Assembly: GCA_040755055.1 (NCBI GenBank)
Contig: JBFMBS010000018.1
Location: forward strand, 1-64,000
DNA from: DYJK01 sp040755055
Lineage (GTDB): Bacteria > Bacteroidota > Ignavibacteria > Ignavibacteriales > Melioribacteraceae
DNA: 64,000 bases
Direction of reading: 5' to 3'
Part shown: positions 36,740-46,418 of the stretch, piece by piece
Numbering within the stretch: the stretch's first letter is position 1
How the letters are laid out: each line of letters begins with the position of its first letter
Program-made: the position numbers and the translations under genes
The notes under the pieces: model-generated
Databases searched by the model: none
Seen by the model: the letters and a program-made list of their open reading frames with translations, nothing else
Told to the model about the DNA's origin: nothing

Positions 36740-37972
36740 TTATTCATATCGAAGAGCTTCAATAGGATCGAGATTGGCGGCTTTATAAGCCGGGTAAGTA
36801 CCAAAACTAACGCCTATCATAACGCACAAGAAAACACCGATAAGAACCCAATCGATTGGTATAACAGCTGCAGCATTCAAAAAAGATCCGGCTAAATTTC
36901 CGGCTAATACTCCAAATATTATCCCTACAGCCCCGCCTATTAAACTTAGCGTAATTGCTTCAATTATAAATTGAACTAATATGTTTATTTTTTTTGCACC
37001 GATAGCTTTTCTAATTCCAATCTCTCTTGTTCTTTCTGTTACCGAAACCAGCATTATGTTCATAATACCAACACCGGCAGCAAGTAATGCAATTGCAGCA
37101 ACAACAATTGAACCGATCCGTACACCGGAAGTAATATCGTTAATTTGTGTCAACACAGATTCGTTAGAAAATATCGAAAAGTTGCTCTCTTCACCGGGTG
37201 GAATTTTTCTTATTGTTCTAAAATATCCTTCTGCTAATTCAATAATATCTTTATATGATTCCTGGTCATGTGACATCACGGTAATATTGATGCTTCGCGA
37301 TCTTTTCCCGTACATCGATTGAAATGTTGTTAGCGGAACAAGTGCAAAATTATCCTGGCTCTGACCGAATACATCGCCTTGTGCTTCAAGCACACCAAGA
37401 ACTTTCAGTTTGTATCCGTCGAGTGTTATAACTTGTCCTACAGCACTCATATTCGGAAATAATATCTTGGCAACATCGGGACCTAAAACAATAAATCTTT
37501 CATAACGTTGAACATCCCTATCGTTGAAAGATCTTCCTTCATCAACTACCCATTTGTTATTTGGAAAAGCTTCTGGGGTACACCCGCTTACCGGCACATT
37601 GGGATTAGTTTCTTTATTACCAACTTTTAATTGTTTTCCGAAATTCCATTGCTCGGCGCCGACATATTTTGCTTCTGTAAGTTTATCTTTTAATTTGAAA
37701 TACTCTTCTAGTGTAATATCAGGGCGGTTTCTAAATCTCGCACCGGAACCCGGTCCGCCGGCTTGCACAGCTGGCCATTTTTGAATTTGAAATGTATTTT
37801 GCCCAAGCATCGATGTTCCTTTTTCGATACTTGTTTGAAGCATTTCAATAACCGTACTGATTGCAATTATCGAAAAGATACCGACAACAATTCCCACAAT
37901 TGTAAGAATCGATCTCAATTTATTTGCACGTAGCGAAGCAAAAGCTACTTTAATGATTTCGAGTATTTGCAT
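36740..37972 (-). CDS. MacB/FtsX-type ABC permease (copy 2 of pair type A)
   Basis: A 410-residue permease with NKLRSILTIVGIVVGIFSI at the first helix, a periplasmic MacB_PCD domain, and the C-terminal FtsX helices after ERTREIGIRKAIGAKKINI, ending YPAYKAANLDPIEALRYE. The N-terminal MQILEIIKVAF and IQKWPAVQAGGP parallel MQVFESIKLAY and VQKWPALQMGGP of the permease at 34006-35235, so they are duplicates. It follows the type B copy 2 gene after 32 nt. With that partner, the shared ATPase, the fusion protein and the outer-membrane channel it could form a complete tripartite exporter. Confidence 0.9.
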   Translation of the reverse strand: MQILEIIKVAFASLRANKLRSILTIVGIVVGIFSIIAISTVIEMLQTSIEKGTSMLGQNTFQIQKWPAVQAGGPGSGARFRNRPDITLEEYFKLKDKLTEAKYVGAEQWNFGKQLKVGNKETNPNVPVSGCTPEAFPNNKWVVDEGRSFNDRDVQRYERFIVLGPDVAKILFPNMSAVGQVITLDGYKLKVLGVLEAQGDVFGQSQDNFALVPLTTFQSMYGKRSRSINITVMSHDQESYKDIIELAEGYFRTIRKIPPGEESNFSIFSNESVLTQINDITSGVRIGSIVVAAIALLAAGVGIMNIMLVSVTERTREIGIRKAIGAKKINILVQFIIEAITLSLIGGAVGIIFGVLAGNLAGSFLNAAAVIPIDWVLIGVFLCVMIGVSFGTYPAYKAANLDPIEALRYE

Positions 37973-38004
37973 TTATTCATTCCCCCGTTTTTCGTATTGT
38001 GGAA

Positions 38005-39243
38005 TTATTCGTACCGTAGTGCTTCAACCGGGTCTAACTTCGCAGCAGTGTATGCCGGTGCAAATCCCGAAATTACACCGGTTGCTATCGAAATAACTAT
38101 TGCAAGAACCACCGAATCTATTTGAACAGATGTTGGCAAAAATTGATTTACAACCATGCTTAAAATTACAGCCATTATTAATCCTACTATACCGCCGAAT
38201 AAACAAATGATTGCAGATTCAGTAATAAATTGTCCTAAGATAGTTCTTCGTTTGGCACCAATTGCTTTTCTAATTCCAATCTCTTTTGTTCTCTCTTTCA
38301 CAGAAACAAACATTATATTCATAATACCAACTGCACCTACAAACAATGAAAGTCCGGTAATAAATAATCCGGCAATTTGGATAACGCCAACAGTTTGGTT
38401 GATTGTGTTTAGCAATCCCTCTTGCTGATTGATGGAAAAATCATCCGGCTCATTATACTTTAATCCTCTCACCCTTCTCATTATGCTAATCGCTTCTTCT
38501 TTTGTTGCTTCAACCATTATACTATTACGTGCCCTAACATTAATTGTTACACTTCTGAACCATTCACTCTGGAAATATTTGAAAACATTTTGTATAGGTG
38601 TGAAAACCTGGTTATCCGGGTTGAAATTACCCATTACCCAGCTTCCTTGTTCGGAAAGAACACCTACTACTTTGAATTTGTGTCCTTTAATTTTAACGTC
38701 TTGATCAAGAGCGTTTCCGTTGGGAAAAAGATTGTTGGCGACCTGAAAACCAAGCACAACAACTGCTCTACCGCCGTTGCTTTCTAAATCATTAAAAAAT
38801 CTTCCTTCGTCAAAACTAAGGTTGGTTGTGTTAATATATTCTTCGTTAGTACCTTGAACGATAATTGATTCAACGTTACGGTCTTTATACTTAACTGTTT
38901 GATTTGACCAAACTGTTGGCGCAACAGCAAGCGGCAGTTTAGCTAGTTCTCTGTATTTTTCAAAATCCTCAAGAGTTAAATTTTTTCTGTTACGAAGTTC
39001 CCACCATGGAGTATCATTGTTGAACCATTCCCATTTATCGATGTAAAGATTATCAGACCCCAGGGAAGAAACACCCTTAGCGAATGCGTTATCAATTCCT
39101 TTAATCGCCGTTGACATCAGAACAACAGCGGTAATACCAATTACAATACCAAATATTGTTAAAGCCGACCGAATCTTGTTTGCTCTGATCGCTCTCAAAG
39201 AGATCAGCAAACCTTCTTTTATTTCATATAAAAACGCACTCAT
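38005..39243 (-). CDS. MacB/FtsX-type ABC permease (copy 2 of pair type B)
   Basis: A 412-residue permease with an ANKIRSALTIFGIVIGITAV helix, a tryptophan-rich start of the periplasmic domain (DKWEWFNNDTPWWELRNRK) and the C-terminal FtsX helices after ERTKEIGIRKAIGAKRRTI, ending LDPVEALRYE. It is the paralogue of the permease at 35235-36470. First of the four permease genes after the ATPase, 42 nt downstream of it. MacB proper fuses ATPase and permease; here they are separate genes, as is common in Bacteroidetes-type systems. Confidence 0.9.
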   Translation of the reverse strand: MSAFLYEIKEGLLISLRAIRANKIRSALTIFGIVIGITAVVLMSTAIKGIDNAFAKGVSSLGSDNLYIDKWEWFNNDTPWWELRNRKNLTLEDFEKYRELAKLPLAVAPTVWSNQTVKYKDRNVESIIVQGTNEEYINTTNLSFDEGRFFNDLESNGGRAVVVLGFQVANNLFPNGNALDQDVKIKGHKFKVVGVLSEQGSWVMGNFNPDNQVFTPIQNVFKYFQSEWFRSVTINVRARNSIMVEATKEEAISIMRRVRGLKYNEPDDFSINQQEGLLNTINQTVGVIQIAGLFITGLSLFVGAVGIMNIMFVSVKERTKEIGIRKAIGAKRRTILGQFITESAIICLFGGIVGLIMAVILSMVVNQFLPTSVQIDSVVLAIVISIATGVISGFAPAYTAAKLDPVEALRYE

Positions 39244-39285
39244 CTGTTCTTCCTTTCATCTATGCTTAATGATGCTGTTATCGTT

Positions 39286-40011
39286 TTAATCAGCTTTTGA
39301 AAAACCGTTCTTCTTAGGAATATATCTTTCCTTAACGTGTTCATCTTTTTCTATCATTCCATCACGTATGCGTATAATTCTTTCTGCATGCTCGGCAATA
39401 TATTCTTCGTGTGTAACCAAAATGATTGTATTACCTTGTTCATAAATATCATTAAAGAGAGCCATTATATCTTCACCGGTTTTTGTGTCAAGGTTACCGG
39501 TCGGCTCGTCGGCAAGAATAATCGATGGTTGCGTTACCAATGCTCTTGCAATTGCTACTCTTTGTCTCTGTCCGCCGGAAAGTTCATTCGGCTTGTGATG
39601 CATACGATCGTTCAGTCCGACATGATCTAGCGCTACTTTAGCTTTTTCTTTTCTATCATGAGAAGAAACGCCGGCATAAATTAACGGTAATTCCACATTG
39701 TGCAGAGCATCCGATCTTGGAAGTAAATTAAAAGTCTGGAATACGAAACCAATCTCTTTATTCCTGATATTTGCCAACTCGTTATCGTTCATCTGACTTA
39801 CATTCACACCGGTAAAATTATATAGACCTTTAGTTGGCGTATCAAGACATCCAAGAATGTTCATTAGCGTAGATTTACCAGAACCTGATGGTCCCATGAT
39901 GGCAACATATTCTCCTTTTTCAATATTCAGAGACACATCTCTAAGTGCATGAACCTCTTCACTCCCTACCTGGTAAATTTTAGCAATATGTTCAATATTT
40001 ATAATATTCAT
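39286..40011 (-). CDS. MacB/LolD-type ABC exporter ATPase
   Basis: A 241-residue ATP-binding subunit. All motifs are canonical: Walker A GPSGSGKST, Q-loop FVFQTFNLLP, signature LSGGQRQR, Walker B IILADEPT with GNLDTKTG, and H-loop LVTHEE. It belongs to the MacB/LolD/FtsE group that drives FtsX-type permeases by mechanotransmission rather than substrate passage. It is the only ATPase in the cluster and so probably serves all four permeases. It lies 20 nt after the fusion-protein gene. Confidence 0.95.
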   Translation of the reverse strand: MNIINIEHIAKIYQVGSEEVHALRDVSLNIEKGEYVAIMGPSGSGKSTLMNILGCLDTPTKGLYNFTGVNVSQMNDNELANIRNKEIGFVFQTFNLLPRSDALHNVELPLIYAGVSSHDRKEKAKVALDHVGLNDRMHHKPNELSGGQRQRVAIARALVTQPSIILADEPTGNLDTKTGEDIMALFNDIYEQGNTIILVTHEEYIAEHAERIIRIRDGMIEKDEHVKERYIPKKNGFSKAD

Positions 40012-40031
40012 TTTTTTTCCGTTCGATGTTA

Positions 40032-41324
40032 TTATTGAGATTGTTCAGAATCTTTACGTTTAGATGATGATGCAGTTGAAACTGTCTTTCCATCTTCTAA
40101 ATCCTTGGAGATTGCACGATACGGACCATTTACAACATCTTCAGTTCCCTTCAACCCGCTCATAATTTCTATGTAAGTATCATCGCTAATGCCGGTTTTT
40201 ACCTCAATCATCTTAGCTTTATTGTTCTCTATAACAAAGACTACTTCTTTAGGTTTATTACTCTTACCATTTTTAGGTTTGTTGCTTGCTTGTACTGCAT
40301 TTTCCTCTTCAGCGACGGGTTCTTTTTTCATTCCACCAACTCTTGCAGTAACACTTTGTATTGGAACCGACCAAACATTTTGCTTAGTATCGGTCTGGAT
40401 ATCAGAATCGCAAGACATACCGGGGCGAACCTGGTCACCCGGATTAAGTAATCTTATCTCAACTTCAAAATTAACGACTTCATCTTGTGTGCCTAATCCG
40501 GAAGTAATAGCACTATTGCCTATTTGTGTAACAGTACCTTTAAATTCTTTCTCTCCGAAAGCATCAATTTGAATTTTAGCAGTATCACCAACGGCAACAA
40601 GTACAACATCGTTTTCATCCACTTCAACAGTTGCTTCCATCTGGCTGAGATCTGCTACTGTTAAAATTTCTGTCCCCTGGAATGCACTGCCGATTACTCT
40701 TTCACCCAGTTCAACATTAAGTTTGCTTACAGTACCGTTCATTGGTGCATATATGTATGTTTTATTTAATGTTTCATTTGCTTCTTTCAAAGATGCTTCT
40801 GCCTGGGCAACCAATGATTTTTGTGATTCAAAATTACCGAGTGTCTGCAAGTATGTTGACTTAGCATTTTCAAGTTCAGAATCACTGGCTAATCCTTTAG
40901 CAAACAATCCTTGAACACGCTTGTATTCGGATTCTACTTTTTCCAGCAAAGCAGCAGTAGAATTTTGCGAAGCCCTGGTTTGATTTAATCTTGCTTCAGC
41001 ACTTGTCTTTTGTGCATCATATATATCCGGTTTAATCCTGGCAAGGAGCTGTCCCTTACGAACATCGTCTCCTTCACGAATTAACAAGGATACAATTTCG
41101 CCTGAAGCTTCAGCAGTAATTTTAACTTCAAATACCGGGTTGATTTTGCCGGTTGCAGATACAACTTGTGTGATTGTCCGTTTAGCAACTTTTTCGGTTT
41201 GTACGGAAATTATTTCTTCTTTACTGCCGCCAAGGATAACAAGCAATAATACAATCAGTAATAATCCCCCTAATCCTCCAAAGATGATTAATTTTTTCTT
41301 AGACTTCTTTTTACCGTTAGCCAT
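40032..41324 (-). CDS. MacA/HlyD-type periplasmic membrane-fusion protein
   Basis: A 430-residue adaptor linking the inner-membrane ABC complex to the outer-membrane channel. A lysine-rich start and one helix (about residues 12-31) anchor it. Then come the first half of the lipoyl domain (VVSATGKINPVFEVKITAEASGEI), a coiled-coil hairpin (about residues 105-195), the second lipoyl half (IYAPMNGTVSKL), and beta-barrel domains. A Lys/Asn-rich low-complexity insert (about residues 335-355, NKPKNGKSNKPKE) interrupts the membrane-proximal domain. It lies between the channel gene and the ATPase with 20-nt gaps on each side. Confidence 0.93.
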   Translation of the reverse strand: MANGKKKSKKKLIIFGGLGGLLLIVLLLVILGGSKEEIISVQTEKVAKRTITQVVSATGKINPVFEVKITAEASGEIVSLLIREGDDVRKGQLLARIKPDIYDAQKTSAEARLNQTRASQNSTAALLEKVESEYKRVQGLFAKGLASDSELENAKSTYLQTLGNFESQKSLVAQAEASLKEANETLNKTYIYAPMNGTVSKLNVELGERVIGSAFQGTEILTVADLSQMEATVEVDENDVVLVAVGDTAKIQIDAFGEKEFKGTVTQIGNSAITSGLGTQDEVVNFEVEIRLLNPGDQVRPGMSCDSDIQTDTKQNVWSVPIQSVTARVGGMKKEPVAEEENAVQASNKPKNGKSNKPKEVVFVIENNKAKMIEVKTGISDDTYIEIMSGLKGTEDVVNGPYRAISKDLEDGKTVSTASSSKRKDSEQSQ

Positions 41325-41344
41325 TTTTATAACTCCTTCGATGT

Positions 41345-42691
41345 TTATTCAAACTTTTTATATTCAAGTTTACCAAGAGCATTATTAAGATTATCTCTCT
41401 TAGTATAATAATCGTAAAGGGCATTAATTTTATTTCTTAATGCATCAGTGTAATCTCTATCTGCTTGCAGCACATCCAATATGGTTCCCGAACCAAGATT
41501 GTATCTTTCCTGGTTAATTTTTCTTGTCTCTTCCGCAGCAGTAACATTTTTAGATGCAACATCTAAACTTTTCTTGGCAGCTGTTAAATCAAGAAATCCT
41601 TGTTTAACTTCTATCTTAACCAATCTTTCAAGTGCAAGCAAATCTTCTCTTGCATTCAGAAGATTGACTTCGGCAGATTGTATTTGCGATTCAGTTGACC
41701 AATTTGAAAAGATCGGGATGCTAAGAGTGAGACCGAAGCTTAAAACTTTTCTATCAAACAGATTTCCCGGTTTTGTGGCGCCCGAAGAATAAGAATAATT
41801 TCCGCTTAAACTAGGGAATAAACCTGAACGTGCCATAGTTAAGCCGCTCTCGGCAGAATTAACCGTAAGCTGCTGGCTTTTATAATCAAAACGATTATCT
41901 AAAGCCGCACTCACCATTGCTTGAACGTCTTCATAATCTTTAAGATAAGCATCAGCATCCGCGGCAGTTTGTCCGCCGTAAGGATCAACTAATGAATAAT
42001 CCTCCAAGACATTTAATGCAAGGTAATTTAAAAAAGAACTTAATGCGTTTTCATAACTGTTTTGTGCCTGGATTAAAAGTAATTCTGCATTGCCAAGCTG
42101 TACCTGGGCAGTATAAACATCTGCCTTAGCAACCGAACCCAATCTATTTCTTTCTTGAACCGTTTCATAGAATTTTTGATAATACTTTACATTTTCTTCT
42201 CGTACTTTCTTAAGCTCATCGGCGTTGATTACCTGATAAAAATAATTAGCTGTTTCATATACTACATTTTGTTTCGCCTTTTCAATGTTATATTCTATAG
42301 CTTGCAAATTGTCTTTCTTCTGGGATATATTAGATATGTTTGCTAAACCATCAAATAAAGTAATACCGCCTCCAATTCCAACCGAATATGATCTGCTGTC
42401 AACTTCTGATGCCGGTACTTCAACATCATTACCAAAATAATCTCTTTGGATACCGCCGATATCACTTACCCTCTGCCAATTCCATGTTGCTTGCGCTCCT
42501 AAGGTAGGAAGTAGATCACCATAAGCATTCTTCAACTGTGCTTCGCCGGTATAAATTGTATTTTTTGTTTTGATCAAGGCAGTATTTCTTTGTAGGGCTA
42601 TTGATATTGCTTCATCTAATGTAAGTTTTTTTTGTGCGGTTAAAGGTAGAACCGTAACAAACATCAACAATAAAAAAAACATTTTTTTCAT
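41345..42691 (-). CDS. TolC-family outer-membrane efflux protein
   Basis: A 448-residue outer-membrane factor with a signal peptide (to about residue 19, PLTAQ) and two repeats of the OEP fold. Each has long amphipathic helices (for example AKADVYTAQVQLGNAELLLIQAQNSYENAL, quoted here only as AKADVYTAQVQLGNAELL) and short beta segments. First gene of the exporter operon, so channel, adaptor, ATPase and permeases would be made from one promoter upstream of 42691. The substrate could be a peptide, lipopeptide, antibiotic or siderophore; nothing in the sequence decides this. Confidence 0.93.
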   Translation of the reverse strand: MKKMFFLLLMFVTVLPLTAQKKLTLDEAISIALQRNTALIKTKNTIYTGEAQLKNAYGDLLPTLGAQATWNWQRVSDIGGIQRDYFGNDVEVPASEVDSRSYSVGIGGGITLFDGLANISNISQKKDNLQAIEYNIEKAKQNVVYETANYFYQVINADELKKVREENVKYYQKFYETVQERNRLGSVAKADVYTAQVQLGNAELLLIQAQNSYENALSSFLNYLALNVLEDYSLVDPYGGQTAADADAYLKDYEDVQAMVSAALDNRFDYKSQQLTVNSAESGLTMARSGLFPSLSGNYSYSSGATKPGNLFDRKVLSFGLTLSIPIFSNWSTESQIQSAEVNLLNAREDLLALERLVKIEVKQGFLDLTAAKKSLDVASKNVTAAEETRKINQERYNLGSGTILDVLQADRDYTDALRNKINALYDYYTKRDNLNNALGKLEYKKFE

Positions 42692-42761
42692 TTAGTTACT
42701 CCTTTGTGCAAATGCACCTAAATTCTGATAAATATGACGTGTTTTAATTGTTAAAAGTTAC

Positions 42762-42780
42762 AAAAAAAGTGAGACTCACT
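42762..42780 (-). terminator. Possible terminator after cca
   Basis: On the minus strand AGTGA, a GTC loop and TCACT are followed by seven T, starting about 7 nt after the cca stop. The stem is short, so termination may be partial, but it marks the border to the exporter operon. Confidence 0.5.
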
Positions 42781-42786
42781 AAATTT

Positions 42787-44196
42787 TTATTTAGTTTCTA
42801 AAAAATTATCCTTGATCTTTAAAAAGTATTCGTAAGCTTCTTCATAATTATTGGCAATCTTTCCATCCAGGATTGCTTCTTCAATCGCATTCTTAATCTT
42901 TCCTACAACTTTAGAGGGAGGAATGTTGCAGACTTTCATAATTTCATCTCCGCGGATTGGAGATTGAAACGCTCTTAATTTATCCCGGTCTTTTACATCA
43001 TGAACCTTGCGCATTACTATTTCATAGTTTTCCAGGTAGCGATTTACCTTATAAATATTCTTACTAGTAATATCTGCCCGACAAAGAGTGATAAGATCAT
43101 CTAAATCTTCGCCGGCTGAAACAATTAACCGCCTTATTGCCGAGTCGGTAACTTGCTCGTCCACTAATGCAATCGGGCGCAAATGCAATCTTATTAATTT
43201 TTGAACATACTCAATTTTATTCATTGGTAATTTCAATCGTTCAAAAACAGCCGGCATCATACGGGCACCAAGTTCTTCATGTCCGTGGAAAGTCCATCCT
43301 ATACCTTCAACAAATTTCTTTGTTGGAGGTTTAGCAATATCGTGTACCAAAGCAGCAAATCTTAACCATAAATTATCACTCACAGAAGCTACATTATCTA
43401 CGACCATACATGTATGATAAAAAACATCTTTATGATGATACTCCTTACGCTGTTCAACACCGCCCATATCATGAATTTCAGGAAACACAAACTTCATAAT
43501 ATCGTTCTCATACATAATCTTTAACCCGACAGAGGGTTTATTTGACAACATGATTTTTAGAAATTCATCTGTAATTCTTTCACGGGAAATTATTTTTAAT
43601 CTTTCCGCCATTAATTTTGCAGCGCTTAAAACAGACTGATCGATTGAGAATTCAAGCTGCGAAGCAAAACGAACGGCTCGCATAATTCTCAACGGATCAT
43701 CATCAAAAGTTTTTGCCGGGTCTAACGGTGTTTTAATTAATTTATTCCGTAAATCTTCAACCCCGTTAAATTTATCGATAAGAAAGCCAAAATCATTTTT
43801 ATTTAGTGAAACAGCCAATGTATTAATTGTAAAGTCCCGCCTATTTAAATCATCGTCGAGTGTTCCGGCTGTAACTTTTGGATTTCTACTATTCCTTTTG
43901 TACGATTCTTTCCGTGCCCCGACAAATTCCAGTGAGTAATTTTCATAAACAAAATGTGCAGTTCCAAAATTTTTATAGGTTGTAACATTTTTAGCACCAA
44001 GTATTCCGGCAAGTTCTTTGGCAAAAGACGGGCCATCGCCAACAATCAGAAAATCCATCTCATACTTTGATCTTTGCAGAAAAATATCACGGACAAATCC
44101 GCCTACTAAATAAATTTTCACGCGTAGTTTTTCTGCCAGCTTTGAAGCCGGAATAAAAAAATCAAATTGTTCTATTTTTTCTTTTAGGTTAATCAT
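42787..44196 (-). CDS. cca: CCA tRNA nucleotidyltransferase with HD domain
   Basis: A 469-residue class II nucleotidyltransferase that builds or repairs the 3'-CCA of tRNAs. The N-terminal head has VGGFVRDIFL and the metal-binding DFLIVGDG, then RRDFTINTLAV and DPLRIMRAVRFASQL. An HD-type phosphohydrolase domain follows (AALVHDIAKP and FHGHEELGARM). The tRNA-Leu gene in this window lacks an encoded CCA, so the organism needs this activity. A-adding or CC-adding specialisation, or poly(A) polymerase, cannot be excluded. It overlaps the metallopeptidase gene by 4 nt. Confidence 0.88.
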   Translation of the reverse strand: MINLKEKIEQFDFFIPASKLAEKLRVKIYLVGGFVRDIFLQRSKYEMDFLIVGDGPSFAKELAGILGAKNVTTYKNFGTAHFVYENYSLEFVGARKESYKRNSRNPKVTAGTLDDDLNRRDFTINTLAVSLNKNDFGFLIDKFNGVEDLRNKLIKTPLDPAKTFDDDPLRIMRAVRFASQLEFSIDQSVLSAAKLMAERLKIISRERITDEFLKIMLSNKPSVGLKIMYENDIMKFVFPEIHDMGGVEQRKEYHHKDVFYHTCMVVDNVASVSDNLWLRFAALVHDIAKPPTKKFVEGIGWTFHGHEELGARMMPAVFERLKLPMNKIEYVQKLIRLHLRPIALVDEQVTDSAIRRLIVSAGEDLDDLITLCRADITSKNIYKVNRYLENYEIVMRKVHDVKDRDKLRAFQSPIRGDEIMKVCNIPPSKVVGKIKNAIEEAILDGKIANNYEEAYEYFLKIKDNFLETK

Positions 44197-46418
44197 TCGT
44201 ATCTAAATTCTGAAATTTCGTCTTCTGAAAAATTGATAAGCCAGTTTACTAGTTCTAACTGTTCTATTAAAATATATTCAAGATAATTATTATCTCTAAA
44301 CTTTAGTGCGTTAATAATGATCTTTTGAGCTGTATAATAATCATTCAACAATAGATATCTTTTCGAAAGTTCATATAGCGCATAACTGGAATAGATGTCA
44401 TCAACTTCATTTATATTTTTTAATTTATCAACAAAAGAATCTACATTTATTTGACTACTAAAATGTAATATATCAGGTACAGTATGATAATTAATTTTAT
44501 CGTCATTCAAATTCAAGAGAATGTTTAATTTTTCTTCTCGTTCCCCATCTAAAAAGTTAAGCAGTAATTCATGCTCTAAAAGTAACTTGCGAATATAAGC
44601 TTGATTATTGTATTCAATATGAGCGTTTTGCGCTAATAAGTTATTGTAAATTGAATCAGCATCATCCGACTTGTTGTTTCTAAACTTTATATCACCAAGT
44701 ATAAGTTCTAGATTATAAATATATGGTGTATTACTGAATTTGTTAATCTCGACGCTCAACAATTTATCAGCTTCTGTTGGTTTGTCCATTTTTATTAATG
44801 AATTAATAACGCCAACCAATGAAGAGTATGAGTTTGAATATTGAAAAATTTTTCTAAATCGTTTTTCAGACTCTTGATAATCTTTCTCATTAAATTTCTG
44901 CCACGCTGCCTTTGTTTCAGTAGCTGCCGACCTGGGACAATACTTCTTGAAAACCGGTACACCTGAAAAGTATAATCGAGCAGTATGATTATAAGGTATG
45001 ATCTGCACACTATCAAGAAAAGCATCGTATTCTTCATGGAGCTCGTGGTAGTCTTTCTTAAAACTAATGATTGGATCTCCGGTTCTGTAGTAACCTTTTA
45101 CTTTTTCAACCCCGTATCGTTTAATCAAAAATCGAAAGAATGAACCCGATTTTACATAAGCAAATGCAGATGATCTCCCGAAGAAATTTAATCCTTTAAA
45201 TAAACTTTCTATATCGTAATCCATACCGGAAGTTTTTGCAAGCTTGGAGATATAATCAACAGAATAAAGATCATATTTATTTACAACTGCGACAGCCAAA
45301 CCTTCAATCATTGCCGGGTTTAAATTATGCGCAACTTTGAACGGGGTTGTACCAAAATTGGCTGCTACAATATGAACAATTTCATGTTTAAGTGTTTCAT
45401 TGAATGTAGGATAATTCAAACAAATTTGATGAAGCCAGGGTTTAGCTACATCAGCTTTGCCGGCACCGAACAAATTCCTTTTTTGAGTTTCATTATCAAA
45501 TATATAAGAGTTTATCTTTCCATCAATTTTTTCATTCAATGCTAACGATACTTTTTCGTAATAATACTCGTGCATCAACCCGATAAATTCAATCTTAGTA
45601 CTATCAATCTTGTTTGAATAATGGATCTTAAAATTTTTTGTGACAAGTGTACTTGTAAGATACTTCTTTATTTGTGAGTGTGTAGTGGCAAAACCTAAAT
45701 ATGGTTTTATTGTGGTTGAAATAAGTACAATAATTAAAACACCTAACAAAACCTTGCTTTTACTGTAATTCCTTTTCAACATCCAATAAGTTGTAAATAG
45801 TAAAGATGTAAATACAATAATATTGAAAATTCTAAAGCTTACTAATTTAAAATCTACGGAAATATCTTCGTCATATATTGTCCCGGGAAAATAACCAAAC
45901 ACTGAATTGTAAAAATAGATTTGTGGATTAAAATAAAACTCAATCACCGGGAAGAAGATTATTCCAAGGAATGATATCACAAAAAAGGAATAGTAGTACC
46001 TTCCGAAAAAATATTTCGTTATGTAAGCGGTAACCATACCAAAGTAAGCCGATGGAATGGTTAAAAGTAGAAAGAACAATATACCGTCACTAAGGGGGCA
46101 ATTTGTAAATACAATGTTAGATAAGATGCCGCTTACAAAAGAGATTATTAATAATATTGAAATCTTGCGTACAATTATTCGTATGGAATTTTTAAAATCT
46201 AAATTGCTGTAATATCTAAGTGTAATTATTCCACTGAATAGAAAAAGAATTATCGCGTTAACCGCAGAATATTCATAGCTGAATATTTTTGTCAGAGGGA
46301 TCTGCGATAATATAATTTCTACAAATATTAGTATTGTGGAAATAACGTAAGACAAATCTAAATGAGAAAGATATGGCTTAATATTCAGTTGTTTGGACAC
46401 GTTCAATATCGGCTCCAA
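44193..46418 (-). CDS. Membrane-anchored HExxH metallopeptidase with repeats
   Basis: A 741-residue protein with about six to seven transmembrane helices in the first 235 residues, then an extracytoplasmic gluzincin-like domain: zinc motif HEIVH (345-349) and a probable third ligand Glu372 in AMIEGLAVA, as in peptidase_MA-like enzymes. The C-terminal 280 residues are helical and TPR-like. The TTG start used here overlaps murA by 41 nt; another TTG at 46355 would avoid the overlap, and neither has a good ribosome-binding site. It sits between murA and cca in one transcript. The substrate is unknown; a membrane or envelope-protein quality role is possible. Confidence 0.7.
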   Translation of the reverse strand: MEPILNVSKQLNIKPYLSHLDLSYVISTILIFVEIILSQIPLTKIFSYEYSAVNAIILFLFSGIITLRYYSNLDFKNSIRIIVRKISILLIISFVSGILSNIVFTNCPLSDGILFFLLLTIPSAYFGMVTAYITKYFFGRYYYSFFVISFLGIIFFPVIEFYFNPQIYFYNSVFGYFPGTIYDEDISVDFKLVSFRIFNIIVFTSLLFTTYWMLKRNYSKSKVLLGVLIIVLISTTIKPYLGFATTHSQIKKYLTSTLVTKNFKIHYSNKIDSTKIEFIGLMHEYYYEKVSLALNEKIDGKINSYIFDNETQKRNLFGAGKADVAKPWLHQICLNYPTFNETLKHEIVHIVAANFGTTPFKVAHNLNPAMIEGLAVAVVNKYDLYSVDYISKLAKTSGMDYDIESLFKGLNFFGRSSAFAYVKSGSFFRFLIKRYGVEKVKGYYRTGDPIISFKKDYHELHEEYDAFLDSVQIIPYNHTARLYFSGVPVFKKYCPRSAATETKAAWQKFNEKDYQESEKRFRKIFQYSNSYSSLVGVINSLIKMDKPTEADKLLSVEINKFSNTPYIYNLELILGDIKFRNNKSDDADSIYNNLLAQNAHIEYNNQAYIRKLLLEHELLLNFLDGEREEKLNILLNLNDDKINYHTVPDILHFSSQINVDSFVDKLKNINEVDDIYSSYALYELSKRYLLLNDYYTAQKIIINALKFRDNNYLEYILIEQLELVNWLINFSEDEISEFRYE

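Noticed and set aside
34006..39243. Assembly artefact creating duplicate permeases
   Set aside because: The paired copies differ clearly at the protein and DNA level and have distinct spacers, so they are real paralogues.
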